Positions 8,442 to 16,793 of a stretch of 64,000 bases of DNA are shown one piece after another (the first letter of the stretch is position 1; the number at the start of each line of letters is the position of its first letter). Made by a program: the position numbers and the translations under genes. Location: contig CAAGJI010000060.1 of NCBI GenBank assembly GCA_900770195.1, positions 1 to 64,000 of the forward strand, written 5' to 3'. The notes under the pieces were generated by a model. That model made no database searches, was not told the DNA's origin, and was given only the letters and a program-made list of their open reading frames with translations. Source of the stretch: Oscillospiraceae bacterium. Lineage in GTDB: Bacteria; Bacillota; Clostridia; Oscillospirales; Ruminococcaceae.

Positions 8442-9605
8442 ATGTCAAAAGTAGATATTTTTTCAGGTTTTTTAGGTGCAGGCAAAACAACACTTATTAA
8501 AAAACTTATCTCAGAAGCATATTGTGGAGAAAAACTTGTTCTTATAGAAAATGAATTTGGTCAGATAGGCATTGACGGCGGATTTTTGCAGGACGCAGGA
8601 ATCAATATAACAGAAATGAATTCAGGTTGTATCTGTTGCAGTCTTGTCGGCGATTTTGGCAAGGCACTCAAAAAAGTAATTGATGAATATTCACCTGAAA
8701 GAATACTCATTGAACCATCAGGTGTCGGAAAGCTTAGTGATGTTATAAAAGCAGTTCAGAATGTTGATTCGGATGAACTTAAACTCAACGGCTTTACAAC
8801 AATAGTTGATGCTAAAAAATGCAAAATGTATATGAAGAACTTCGGCGAATTTTTCAATAATCAGATAGAGTTTGCAAGTTCAATTATTTTAAGTCACACA
8901 AAAGGACTTAGTGAAGAAAAGATAAATGAATGTGTTGAACTTTTAAAGGGTATAAATCCAAAAGCTTCAATAATCACAACAGACTGGGACGAAATCACAG
9001 GTAAGCAGATACTTGAAACAATGGAAAAGAAAAATACTCTTGAAGCTGAACTTGAACATCTTAAAGATGAAGCGGCAGAACATGAACATCATCATCACCA
9101 CGACCACGATGAAGAATGCGAATGTGGCTGTCACGACCACGACCACCACCATCACCACGACCACGATGAAGAATGCGAATGCGGCTGTCACGACCATGAA
9201 CATCACCATCACCATGACCATGATGAAGAATGCGAATGCGGCTGTCATGACCATGAACATCACCATCACCATGACCACGATGAAGAATGTGAATGCGGCT
9301 GTCATGATCACCACCATCACCATGCAGATGATGTATTTACAAGCTGGGGTGTTGAAACACCAAAGAAATATACAAAAGAAAAGATTGAAAACATTCTTAA
9401 CGAACTTCAGGATTCCGAAAAATATGGTGTTATTCTTCGTGCAAAGGGAATTGTTCCTTGCGAATGCGGAAAATGGATACATTTTGACTATGTTCCGGGT
9501 ACACCTGATGTACGTACGGGAAGTGCTTCAACAACAGGTATGCTTTGCGTTATCGGTTCAAAAATAAATGAAGATAAAATTGCTGAACTTTTTGAAGTAA
9601 AATAA
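8442..9605 (+). CDS. CobW/COG0523-family GTPase with Cys/His repeat array
   Basis: A 387-residue member of the G3E metal-chaperone GTPases. Walker A is GFLGAGKTT (about 9-17), and the metal-binding CxCC motif is in SGCICCS (about 61-67). The usual NKxD nucleotide-specificity motif reads SHTKG, so it is degenerate. Between the GTPase half and the CobW C-terminal domain lies an insertion (about residues 212-294) of four 19-residue units of the form H5-DHDEECECGCHDH. It supplies roughly 50 His/Cys ligands. A further CECGKW lies in the C-terminal domain. Family members deliver Zn, Ni or Co to client proteins or buffer the metal. The metal here is unknown; the Cys content points to a thiophilic metal such as Zn or Ni. 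A related fusion gene follows 61 bases downstream. Confidence 0.9.
   Translation: MSKVDIFSGFLGAGKTTLIKKLISEAYCGEKLVLIENEFGQIGIDGGFLQDAGINITEMNSGCICCSLVGDFGKALKKVIDEYSPERILIEPSGVGKLSDVIKAVQNVDSDELKLNGFTTIVDAKKCKMYMKNFGEFFNNQIEFASSIILSHTKGLSEEKINECVELLKGINPKASIITTDWDEITGKQILETMEKKNTLEAELEHLKDEAAEHEHHHHHDHDEECECGCHDHDHHHHHDHDEECECGCHDHEHHHHHDHDEECECGCHDHEHHHHHDHDEECECGCHDHHHHHADDVFTSWGVETPKKYTKEKIENILNELQDSEKYGVILRAKGIVPCECGKWIHFDYVPGTPDVRTGSASTTGMLCVIGSKINEDKIAELFEVK
9080..9325 (+). repeat. 57-bp in-frame tandem repeat, about four copies
   Basis: The array encodes four near-identical His5-DHDEECECGCHDH units inside the CobW protein. Copies differ mainly at synonymous positions (CAC/CAT, GAC/GAT, TGC/TGT), so the repeat is selected at protein level but its DNA is still similar enough to change copy number by slippage. 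Confidence 0.9.
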
Positions 9606-9613
9606 GCTTTTAT

Positions 9614-9645
9614 ATAAGAAGGGTGAAAATCCCTTCTTATTAATT
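9614..9645 (+). terminator. hairpin between the two CobW genes
   Basis: ATAAGAAGGG and CCCTTCTTAT form a perfect 10-bp stem around a 7-base loop, followed by TAATTT. The T-run is weak, so it may attenuate rather than stop transcription into the second gene, which lacks an evident promoter. Confidence 0.6.
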
Positions 9646-9666
9646 TAAAATGAAAGGATATTATTT

Positions 9667-10608
9667 ATGGTAGATATTCCGGTTTATTTGTTTACGGGTT
9701 TTCTTGAATCCGGAAAAACAAAGTTTATACAGGATATAATGGAAGATGAACGCTTTAACAGTGGCGAAAAAACTCTGCTTCTTCTTTGCGAAGAGGGTGA
9801 GGAAGAATATGATGTTTCAAAATTTTATGGAAGAAACGTCAATATAAAAGTTGTTGAAAATGAAAGCGATTTAACAGAAAGCAATCTGAAAAAATGGCTT
9901 AAAGAAAACAACGGTGAAAGAGTTGTTATTGAATACAACGGCATGTGGATGCTTAGAAGTCTTTTTGAAAATATGCCGAGGGGCTGGCAGATTTACCAGA
10001 CATTTTCTTTTGCGGATTACACAACATTCAAAATGTATAATCAGAATATGAGAAGCCTTGTTTTTGAAAGACTTGCAAATGCGGATACTGTTATATTTAA
10101 CAGAGTTCCACGTGGATTTGATATGATGGAAATACATCAGATAGTAAGGGCAATTAACACGAGAATTAATATTGCATATGAATATACAGACGGTGAAACA
10201 GAATATGACCAGATAGAAGACCCACTTCCATTTGACCTTGATGCACCTGTTGTTGAAATTGCAGATGATGACTTTGCACTTTTCTATCGTGATATAATTG
10301 AAAATGAAGATAATTACGATGGAAAAACCGTTAAATTCAAGGGTATAATTGCAGTTGAACCAAAATTCGGCAAGGGAGTCTTTGCAATTGGCAGACATAT
10401 TATGTCTTGCTGTGCTGATGATATTCAGTATGGCTGTCTTGTTGCAAAAACAACTTTTGCAACACCTTTAAAAACAAGGGATTGGCTTACTGTTACAGCT
10501 AAAATAAAAATAGAATATCATGAAGCATACAGAGAAAAAGGTCCTGTTCTTTACATTAAAGAACTTGAAAGAGCGAAAAAACCTGAAAATGAGGTTGTTT
10601 CTTTCTGA
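9667..10608 (+). CDS. CobW-like P-loop protein fused to a DUF1980/TIGR03943-like domain
   Basis: A 313-residue protein in two parts. The N-terminal ~190 residues resemble a diverged CobW GTPase: GFLESGKT gives an intact Walker A, but there is no CxCC motif and no recognisable NKxD. Residues about 205-305 (GKTVKFKGII, FAIGRHIMSCCADDIQYG, GPVLYIKELE) match what is known of the C-terminal domain of YcgQ-type proteins, where the FxxGRxxMxCCxxD pattern is the hallmark. YcgQ-like proteins occur with YraQ/DUF318 permeases and CobW chaperones; here no permease is adjacent. A role in metal handling with the upstream gene is inferred. Domain assignment is by eye. Confidence 0.72.
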   Translation: MVDIPVYLFTGFLESGKTKFIQDIMEDERFNSGEKTLLLLCEEGEEEYDVSKFYGRNVNIKVVENESDLTESNLKKWLKENNGERVVIEYNGMWMLRSLFENMPRGWQIYQTFSFADYTTFKMYNQNMRSLVFERLANADTVIFNRVPRGFDMMEIHQIVRAINTRINIAYEYTDGETEYDQIEDPLPFDLDAPVVEIADDDFALFYRDIIENEDNYDGKTVKFKGIIAVEPKFGKGVFAIGRHIMSCCADDIQYGCLVAKTTFATPLKTRDWLTVTAKIKIEYHEAYREKGPVLYIKELERAKKPENEVVSF

Positions 10609-10646
10609 AAAAATGTCGATTACTGAAAATTTTTTTTCGGAATTTA

Positions 10647-10675
10647 TTGACAAACTTGTTAAAATAGTATATAAT
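10647..10675 (+). promoter_or_regulatory. promoter of the DUF6465-like gene
   Basis: Consensus TTGACA (10647-10652) and TATAAT (10670-10675) with a 17-base spacer, 71 bases before the start codon. This is one of the closest matches to consensus in the window. Confidence 0.85.
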
Positions 10676-10746
10676 TAATAATAGAAAGAGAATGGATTAA
10701 ATTCAATTAATTATTTATTATATATTAAAATCAGGAGGATAATATT

Positions 10747-11244
10747 ATGGCAGTCGCAAATAAGACAGATAAAGTTGATGAAGAAGTAAAAAAAATCAAA
10801 GAAACAACAGACAAAACTATATCTCAGGTAAAAAATAAAAAAGAAACCGCTGAAAAGAAAGTTGCTGAAGAAGTAGCAGAAAAGATTGATGAAGTAAAGA
10901 AAGCAGTTGAGAAAAAATCTGCAACAAGAAGAAAAACAGCAGCTAAAACAAAGAAATCTGCCGCTGAAAACGCCGAAAAAATCGTTGAAGAAGTCAAGGA
11001 AGTAATTGAAGAAAAGACAGCCACGGCAAAAAAAACAACAGTAAAAAAGATAGCAGAAGTTTTTGTTCAGTATGGCGATAAAGAAATAAAAACAGCTGAC
11101 CTTATCGAAAAAGCAAAAGCTGATTATGTAGCAGCAGGAAATAAAAAGATTAACGCAAAAGATGTTAAAGTATATGTAAAACCTGAAGAATCTATGGCTT
11201 ATTACGTTATAAACGGCGATTTTACAGGAAATTTTGAGGTTTAA
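10747..11244 (+). CDS. Lys/Ala/Glu-rich protein with C-terminal DUF6465-like domain
   Basis: A 165-residue protein. Residues 1-95 are low-complexity and highly charged (runs such as VEKKSATRRKTAAKTKKSA), resembling histone H1-like or coiled-coil tails. The last ~65 residues (FVQYGDKEIKTADLIEKAKADY, then KVYVKPEESMAYYVING) match a small domain that I recognise from clostridial proteins annotated DUF6465. AGGAGG precedes the ATG, and the promoter is near consensus, so expression is probably high. The basic tail suggests nucleic-acid or polyanion binding; this is inference. The function is unknown. Confidence 0.75.
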   Translation: MAVANKTDKVDEEVKKIKETTDKTISQVKNKKETAEKKVAEEVAEKIDEVKKAVEKKSATRRKTAAKTKKSAAENAEKIVEEVKEVIEEKTATAKKTTVKKIAEVFVQYGDKEIKTADLIEKAKADYVAAGNKKINAKDVKVYVKPEESMAYYVINGDFTGNFEV

Positions 11245-11251
11245 TTATAAA

Positions 11252-11297
11252 TTCAGACTGGAATTGTATTTTTACAGTTTCAGTCTTTTTTTATTTT
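11252..11297 (+). terminator. terminator after the DUF6465-like gene
   Basis: AGACTGGAA and TTTCAGTCT form an imperfect stem with a longer loop, followed by a run of seven T. Confidence 0.6.
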
Positions 11298-11321
11298 ATT
11301 TTAATTTGCAAATAAAAAAAG

Positions 11322-11350
11322 AAAAGCGGCTGATTTCAGCCGCTTTTTTA
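11322..11350. terminator. bidirectional terminator, end of the fru operon
   Basis: AAAAGCGGCTGA and TCAGCCGCTTTTTT form a strong GC-rich stem with A/T tracts on both sides. It can end the minus-strand fruRKA-ptsH transcript and back up the plus-strand terminator. Confidence 0.85.
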
Positions 11351-11395
11351 AGAATAAGGTATTTTAATAATTGGGATAGGATTAATCAAGGATTA

Positions 11396-11662
11396 TTATT
11401 CGCCGAAGCCTGATTTGAATAATTCAACAATTTCGTTTAAAACATTCTGTTCATCTTCGCCGTCGCAGACAATTTCAACTTCACAGCCTTTTTTCATACA
11501 TGCTGCCATTATCTGCATAGGTGCTTTAGCTTTTACTGTTTTGCCATTTGCATTAAGAGTTACTTCGCAACCTGCGTGCTGTTTTACAGCCTTTGCGAGT
11601 ATTCCTGCCGGTCTCATATGAAGACCCTGTTCGTTTACTACTGTTACTTTTTCTGAAACCAT
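11396..11662 (-). CDS. ptsH: HPr phosphocarrier protein, Ser46 replaced
   Basis: An 88-residue PTS phosphocarrier that passes phosphate from enzyme I to sugar EIIA domains. The active-site His15 is in GLHMRPAG. The regulatory Ser46 region, normally K-S-I-M-G, reads K-A-P-M-Q here, so the HPr-kinase target Ser is Ala47. This protein should carry out transport phosphorylation but not act as the P-Ser-HPr corepressor. It is the last gene of the fruR-fruK-fruA-ptsH operon, 45 bases after fruA, with an AAAGGAG site. It resembles dedicated fructose-operon HPr proteins; a canonical HPr may exist elsewhere. Confidence 0.92.
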   Translation of the reverse strand: MVSEKVTVVNEQGLHMRPAGILAKAVKQHAGCEVTLNANGKTVKAKAPMQIMAACMKKGCEVEIVCDGEDEQNVLNEIVELFKSGFGE

Positions 11663-11707
11663 TTTAATTTACTCCTTTTACTTTAAAATTTTGATTTGAT
11701 TTATTAC

Positions 11708-13750
11708 TTACTCAACAACTTTTTTCTTTAATAATCCAAGAAGGAGAGCTGTTATTATTGAACCTATAAGCCATGCAACAATATACATAAATGGATTTCC
11801 TACTGTTGCAAATACGAAGATACCGCCGTGAGGTGCCATAAGTGTGCATTTGAAGCCTGCTGAAATACCACCTGCAACCGCTGCACCGATCATTGTGCAA
11901 GGGATAACGTGAAGTGGGTCAGCTGCTGCGAATGGTATAGCACCTTCTGTAACGAATGAGCAACCCATTACAATGTTTGAAACCGCTGAGTTTCTTTCTG
12001 ACTTTGTGAACTTCTTAGGGAAGATGAAGTTTGCAATTGCAATTCCAAGAGGTGGAACCATACCGCCTACCATAACAGCTGCCATTGAAATGTAGCAAGC
12101 CTGAACAGCAGGATCTGAATTTGTAAGTCCCTGATTAAGAAGGTCATTTGCTGTTGTAAGCATTCCTGTTCCGAATACATATGCAGCTTTATTAATAGGA
12201 CCACCCATATCAATTGCCATCATTCCACCAAGAATAACTCCGAGTAATACAAGTAAGTTATTATTTGCAAGTGCTGAAAGCATATTGCTTAAACCTGTGT
12301 TTATAAGACCAATGATAGGGTTGAAAATGAATACCATAAGAACGCTTATGGTGAAAATACCAACAAGAGGATAAATGAGTGTAGGTTTAATTCCTTCAAG
12401 TGATTTAGGGAATTTTGAACAAATTTTCTTTAAAAGAAGAACTATGAAACCTGCAATGAAACCTGCAGCAATACCGCCAAGGAATCCTGAAACAGTATTG
12501 CCTGATGTTTCACCAACAAAACCGAATCTTTCAAGGAATCCCGAGAAACCTGTGAGATTGTCGTTTGCCCATATATAACTTGCAACTCTTGCATTACCTG
12601 TTGAGGCAAGCATACCGCCTGTAAATCCGACTGCAAGACCTGGTAAATCAGCTATCGAATAAGCTATGAAACCGGCAAGCACAGGAACCATAAGACCCAT
12701 TGCAAGACTGCCTGTGTATTTGAAGAATGCTGAGAGAGGTGTCATTGTACCGAAGTTTGCACCGCCTGTTGAACCATATCCACAAATTGTATCAATCAGG
12801 AATGCTATAGCAACCATAATACCGCCGCCAATTACGAATGGAAGCATATGTGAAACACCGCTCATAAGATGTTTGTATATCTGACTGCCAATACTCTGTT
12901 TTTCAGCAGGTGCCGAACTTGATGCATTATCTTCATGGTGAACAGGTGCTTTCTTTTCGATAATTTCGTTTATAAGTTCTTCAGGTCTGTGAATACCTTC
13001 TGCAACCTTTACAAAAAGAACAGGTTTGCCGTTAAATCTTGCTGTTTTAACTTTTTTATCTGCTGCAACGATAATACCATCACAATTTGCAATTTCTTCA
13101 TCTGTGAGAATATTTTTAGCACCGCCCGAACCGTTTGTTTCAACTTTAATTGTTATTCCCATTTTCTTTCCGGCTTTTTCAAGTGCTTCCGCTGCCATAT
13201 AAGTATGTGCAATACCTGTAGGACAGGCTGTTACTGCAAGAACTCTTATAACACCGTCTGATGTGCTTGCTTCAGCTTTTCCTTCTTCAGGATATTTTTC
13301 TTTTTCCATATCATCTATGGCTTTAAGAAATTCGTCTTTGTCTTTTGCAGCAAGAAGCTTTGCTCTGAAATCTTCATCCATAAGTATTGTCATAAGTCTT
13401 GCAAGTACTTCAAGATGAACGTCACCGTCATTTGGTGCTGCAATCATAAAGAGTATATTTGACGGTTCATCATCCATTGATTCATAATCAACACCGTCAG
13501 GAACTGTCATTGCTGCAAGTGAAGGAGCTTTCACTGCATCACTTTTTGCGTGTGGTATTGCAATACCTTCGCCAACTGCTGTTGAACTCATTTCTTCTCT
13601 TGCGAGAATACCTTTTTTATATTTTTCTCTGTCTGCTATTTTTCCGCCTTTTACCTGAAGTTCAATAAGCATATCTATTGCTTCAGATTTTGTTTTTGGA
13701 GAAGCATTAAGTGTTATACTTCTCTTGTCAAGTAAATCAACTATACGCAT
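11708..13750 (-). CDS. fruA: fructose-specific PTS enzyme IIABC
   Basis: A 680-residue membrane transporter that imports fructose and phosphorylates it at C1. Domain order is EIIA, EIIB, EIIC. In EIIA (1-150) the phospho-His67 lies in GEGIAIPHAKSD. In EIIB (about 165-265) the phospho-Cys is in AVTACPTGIAHTYMAAEAL. A short linker leads to EIIC (about 290-680) with around nine to ten transmembrane helices and motifs such as DMGGPINKAAYVFG and APHGGIFVF. GGAGGT lies 10 bases before the ATG. It follows fruK by 39 bases and its product feeds FruK. Confidence 0.95.
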   Translation of the reverse strand: MRIVDLLDKRSITLNASPKTKSEAIDMLIELQVKGGKIADREKYKKGILAREEMSSTAVGEGIAIPHAKSDAVKAPSLAAMTVPDGVDYESMDDEPSNILFMIAAPNDGDVHLEVLARLMTILMDEDFRAKLLAAKDKDEFLKAIDDMEKEKYPEEGKAEASTSDGVIRVLAVTACPTGIAHTYMAAEALEKAGKKMGITIKVETNGSGGAKNILTDEEIANCDGIIVAADKKVKTARFNGKPVLFVKVAEGIHRPEELINEIIEKKAPVHHEDNASSSAPAEKQSIGSQIYKHLMSGVSHMLPFVIGGGIMVAIAFLIDTICGYGSTGGANFGTMTPLSAFFKYTGSLAMGLMVPVLAGFIAYSIADLPGLAVGFTGGMLASTGNARVASYIWANDNLTGFSGFLERFGFVGETSGNTVSGFLGGIAAGFIAGFIVLLLKKICSKFPKSLEGIKPTLIYPLVGIFTISVLMVFIFNPIIGLINTGLSNMLSALANNNLLVLLGVILGGMMAIDMGGPINKAAYVFGTGMLTTANDLLNQGLTNSDPAVQACYISMAAVMVGGMVPPLGIAIANFIFPKKFTKSERNSAVSNIVMGCSFVTEGAIPFAAADPLHVIPCTMIGAAVAGGISAGFKCTLMAPHGGIFVFATVGNPFMYIVAWLIGSIITALLLGLLKKKVVE

Positions 13751-13789
13751 AATTCATTACCTCCAATTTTAAATATTTTATCAGACTTT

Positions 13790-14689
13790 TTACAACTGTT
13801 CAAGAAGTCTGAATATTTCGTCTTTTTTGGCAAGTCCGTCTGAAAAAGCTGTTGCACCGCCTGAAGCCGTTCCAAGTTTGAGTGCATATTCATAATCGCC
13901 GTCAACAGAACCTGCAACAAATCCTGCAACCATCGAATCGCCTGCACCGACTGAATTTTTAACTTTTCCCTTGCAAACTCCACAAGTGTGAACATTGTCA
14001 TCTTTGTCAATCAGAATCGCACCATCTCCGGCCATAGATATGAGAACATTAACAGCTCCCATATCTTTAAGCCTTCGTGCATATTTTATAATTTCCTCAT
14101 TTGTTTTAAGTTCAATACCAAACATTTCTCCAAGTTCGTGATTATTTGGTTTTATAAGAAATGGTCTGAACTTTAAAACTTTAAGGAGAAGGTCTTTTGT
14201 TGCATCAACAACTATTTTAATATCTTTTGAAGAGATATATTCAAGAATTTTTTCATATATATCAGATGGTAGCGTATTAGGAATACTTCCTGCAAGAATA
14301 AGTGTATCTCCATCTTCGAGTTTATTAAGTTTTGAATAAAGTTCTTTTATAGCCTCATCTGTTATGACAGGTCCCTGACCATTCAGTTCAGTTTCTTCAG
14401 AAGATTTTATTTTAACATTTATTCTTGAGAAACCTTTTTCAAGATGAACAAAATCAGTTTCAATTCCTTTTGCTTTTATTCCGTCTTCAATTGCTTTTCC
14501 TGTAAATCCTGCAACAAAACCAAGTGCTTTTGATTTTATACCAAGTTCAGAAAGAACCCAGGAAACATTTATTCCTTTTCCGCCAAAATAAATTTCTTCT
14601 TTTGACGATCTGTTTACACTTCCTGTTTTCATATCATCTGTATGAACAACATAGTCAATTGCGGGGTTGAATGTAACTGTATAAATCAT
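13790..14689 (-). CDS. fruK: 1-phosphofructokinase
   Basis: A 299-residue PfkB-family kinase converting fructose 1-phosphate to fructose 1,6-bisphosphate. N-terminal motif FGGKGINVSWVLSELG (about 32-47) and the C-terminal anion hole VGAGDSMVAGFVAG (about 247-260, catalytic Asp in GAGDS) are clear. The TFNPAIDY start is characteristic of 1-PFK and tagatose-6-P kinases. Location between fruR and fruA decides for 1-PFK. The start codon overlaps the fruR stop by four bases. Confidence 0.94.
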   Translation of the reverse strand: MIYTVTFNPAIDYVVHTDDMKTGSVNRSSKEEIYFGGKGINVSWVLSELGIKSKALGFVAGFTGKAIEDGIKAKGIETDFVHLEKGFSRINVKIKSSEETELNGQGPVITDEAIKELYSKLNKLEDGDTLILAGSIPNTLPSDIYEKILEYISSKDIKIVVDATKDLLLKVLKFRPFLIKPNNHELGEMFGIELKTNEEIIKYARRLKDMGAVNVLISMAGDGAILIDKDDNVHTCGVCKGKVKNSVGAGDSMVAGFVAGSVDGDYEYALKLGTASGGATAFSDGLAKKDEIFRLLEQL

Positions 14690-15435
14690 TTGAAAACCTC
14701 CTTTATATTTGCATCAGATAAAAAACTCATATCAGAAAGTCTGTCAGTTATTATTTTGCCAACATTAAGCGGTGCAAATCTTACCGATGTTATTTTATCA
14801 AATTTAGAATGGTCTGCAAGAATATAAATGTCTCTGCTTCTTTCAATTGCAGCTCTTTTTACAGCGGCTTCATTTGTGTCAGGAGTTGTTAAACCGCCGG
14901 GTTTTGAAATTCCGTTCACACCCATAAAGCATTTTGTAAAATTAAAATTCTGAAGAGAGTTTACACATTCAGCACCTATAACAGATTCGGTTGATGCTTT
15001 TATTTCTCCTGACGGAATAAAAACTTTAAATCCCTGTAAAGCAAGTTTTTTTGCATTTATAAATCCGTTTGTAACGCATATTACATTTTTGCATTTAATA
15101 AAACCAATCATTTTTTCTGTTGTTGTTCCTGCATCAATGTAAATAAAATCATTTTCATTTACAAGGGAAGCAGCATATTGTGCAATGGCTGTTTTTTCTT
15201 CGATGAACAAAACTTCTTTTTCTTCAACAGTATGTTCTGTCAATGAAAAATTGTCATTCAGTGCAACAGCACCGCCGTGAACTTTTTTAAGCATACCGCT
15301 TTTGCTTAGTGCATTTAAATCTCTTCGTATTGTTGATTCGGAAGTATTCAGGGCAGAACATAAATCCTGTATTCTTGCGCTTCCGTTACTGTTTACTATT
15401 TCAAGTATTAATGAATATCTTTTTTCTGTAAGCAA
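14686..15435 (-). CDS. fruR: DeoR-family regulator of the fructose operon
   Basis: A 249-residue DeoR/GlpR-type regulator. The N-terminal winged helix contains TSESTIRRDLNALSKSGML (about 30-48). The C-terminal sugar-phosphate-sensing DeoR domain has FIYIDAGTTTEKM, GVNGIS and ILADHSKFDK. It is the first gene of the operon and probably represses it until fructose 1-phosphate accumulates, as known for FruR in Gram-positives. The inverted repeat in its promoter is a candidate operator. Confidence 0.92.
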   Translation of the reverse strand: MLTEKRYSLILEIVNSNGSARIQDLCSALNTSESTIRRDLNALSKSGMLKKVHGGAVALNDNFSLTEHTVEEKEVLFIEEKTAIAQYAASLVNENDFIYIDAGTTTEKMIGFIKCKNVICVTNGFINAKKLALQGFKVFIPSGEIKASTESVIGAECVNSLQNFNFTKCFMGVNGISKPGGLTTPDTNEAAVKRAAIERSRDIYILADHSKFDKITSVRFAPLNVGKIITDRLSDMSFLSDANIKEVFK

Positions 15436-15676
15436 TATATATCACCTTCGTAATGTGTTTTAAATTGTTATTTCCTTTTGTTGTATGTATTATACCACAA
15501 CGTTTTTCAAAAATCAAGAGCAAAACGTCAAAAACATTCAAAATCAATCAAAAACTGTAGACTTGAATAATAAAATCGTTCACAATTTATGTAATTTGCA
15601 TAGTTTAGTTGTGTTAATACTAATGAAAGATACAGAATTAATTTTCGTATCTTTCAAAATCAATCATTTATAATTA
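15436..15676. other. fruR-cysK intergenic stretch
   Basis: The 320-base gap between fruR and cysK holds the fru promoter with an operator-like repeat at one end and the cysK terminator at the other. Between about 15540 and 15676 I see only AT-rich sequence with no credible gene. Confidence 0.6.
15489..15528 (-). promoter_or_regulatory. fru operon promoter with candidate FruR operator
   Basis: On the minus strand, TTGATT (complement of 15512-15517) and TATAAT (complement of 15489-15494) are 17 bases apart. The inverted repeat ACGTTTT (15500-15506) / AAAACGT (15522-15528) brackets the -35 box. DeoR-family repressors commonly bind such sites, so this is a plausible FruR operator. That role is inferred. 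Confidence 0.65.
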
Positions 15677-15717
15677 AAACAAACAAAAAAACAGCCAAAT
15701 ATTTCTACTTGACTGTT
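15677..15717 (-). terminator. cysK terminator
   Basis: On the minus strand a 12-bp stem (complement of AACAGCCAAATA at 15690-15701 with 15706-15717, including G-T wobbles) is followed by a T-rich tract. Confidence 0.85.
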
Positions 15718-15755
15718 TCAGTATAATGATATCAAATTTTGGAGAAAACTTTAAA

Positions 15756-16682
15756 TTATGAGAAGAGAGGAGTTGAAAGGTATCTGTCGCCTGTATCAGG
15801 GAGAAGAACAACGATTGTTTTACCCTTGTTTTCCGGTCTCTTTGCAAGTTCAAGTCCTGCCCATGTTGCAGCACCTGCTGAAATACCAACAAGAAGTCCT
15901 TCATTCTTTGCAATTTCTTTACCAATTGCGAAAGCGTCTTCATTTGCAACTGTAATTATTTCATCATAAATCTTTGTGTTAAGAGTTTCAGGAACGAAAC
16001 CTGCACCAATCCCCTGAATTTTGTGAGGACCGCTTACACCCTTTGAAAGAACAGGTGATGTTTCAGGTTCAACTGCAACTATCTTAACATCAGGATTCTG
16101 TGATTTAAGGTATTCACCAACACCGCTAAGTGTTCCGCCTGTACCAACACCTGCAACAAAGATATCAACTTTTCCGTCTGTGTCATTCCAGATTTCAACA
16201 CCTGTTGTTTTCTTGTGCATTTCAGGGTTAGCAGGGTTTGTGAACTGTGAAGGAATGAAACTGTTTGGAATTTCCTTTGCAAGCTCATCAGCCTTTGCAA
16301 TAGCACCCTTCATACCCTTTGCACCTTCTGTAAGAACGAGTTCAGCACCATAAGCTTTAAGAAGATTGCGGCGTTCAACACTCATTGTTTCAGGCATTGT
16401 AAGAATTATTCTGTAACCCTTTGAAGCTGCAACTGCTGCAAGACCGATACCTGTGTTACCGCTTGTTGGTTCGATAATAACGCTGTCTGATTTAAGAATA
16501 CCCTTTGCTTCAGCGTCTTCAATCATTGCCTTTGCAATTCTGTCCTTAACGCTTCCTGATGGGTTTAAATATTCAAGTTTTCCAAGAAGATTAGCTTCAA
16601 CGTTGTGAGCTTTTTCTGTGTTTGTGAGTTCAAGTAATGGTGTTCCGCCTACGAGTTCTGTGATTGACTTAAAAATTTTCAT
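15756..16682 (-). CDS. cysK: cysteine synthase A (O-acetylserine sulfhydrylase)
   Basis: A 308-residue PLP enzyme making cysteine from O-acetylserine and sulfide. The PLP Lys46 is in NPSGSVKDR, the substrate loop is [11 protein letters not shown], and the phosphate-binding GTGGTLSG and C-terminal [12 protein letters not shown] are typical of CysK. AAGGAG lies 11 bases ahead of the ATG. It is monocistronic with its own consensus promoter and terminator. A palindrome over the promoter suggests sulfur-responsive repression. It could supply cysteine for the putative thiazoline-forming synthetases at 53-64 kb, but that is only metabolic logic. Confidence 0.96.
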   Translation of the reverse strand: MKIFKSITELVGGTPLLELTNTEKAHNVEANLLGKLEYLNPSGSVKDRIAKAMIEDAEAKGILKSDSVIIEPTSGNTGIGLAAVAASKGYRIILTMPETMSVERRNLLKAYGAELVLTEGAKGMKGAIAKADELAKEIPNSFIPSQFTNPANPEMHKKTTGVEIWNDTDGKVDIFVAGVGTGGTLSGVGEYLKSQNPDVKIVAVEPETSPVLSKGVSGPHKIQGIGAGFVPETLNTKIYDEIITVANEDAFAIGKEIAKNEGLLVGISAGAATWAGLELAKRPENKGKTIVVLLPDTGDRYLSTPLFS

Positions 16683-16748
16683 TGTATTTTACTCCTTAAA
16701 AATAATATTTTTGTGAGGGCTTTATCTGCTCTTCACTTTACGATATGT

Positions 16749-16793
16749 ATTATACCACTAATATCCTATAATGTCAATAGGAATTTAGGATAT
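16749..16793 (-). promoter_or_regulatory. cysK promoter with overlapping palindrome
   Basis: On the minus strand, TTGACA (complement of 16772-16777) and TATAAT (complement of 16749-16754) are 17 bases apart. ATATCCTA (16761-16768) and TAGGATAT (16786-16793) form a perfect 8-bp inverted repeat around the -35 box, with an additional ATAGGAAT inside. The site resembles Rrf2-type (CymR/IscR) operators, which often contain CCTA/TAGG half-sites. The regulator is inferred. Confidence 0.7.

Noticed and set aside
8967..9482. 171-codon minus-strand open frame opposite the CobW repeat array
   Set aside because: Val/Met/Ala low-complexity translation is the antisense of the His/Asp/Cys codon repeats; it has no independent ribosome site or family match.
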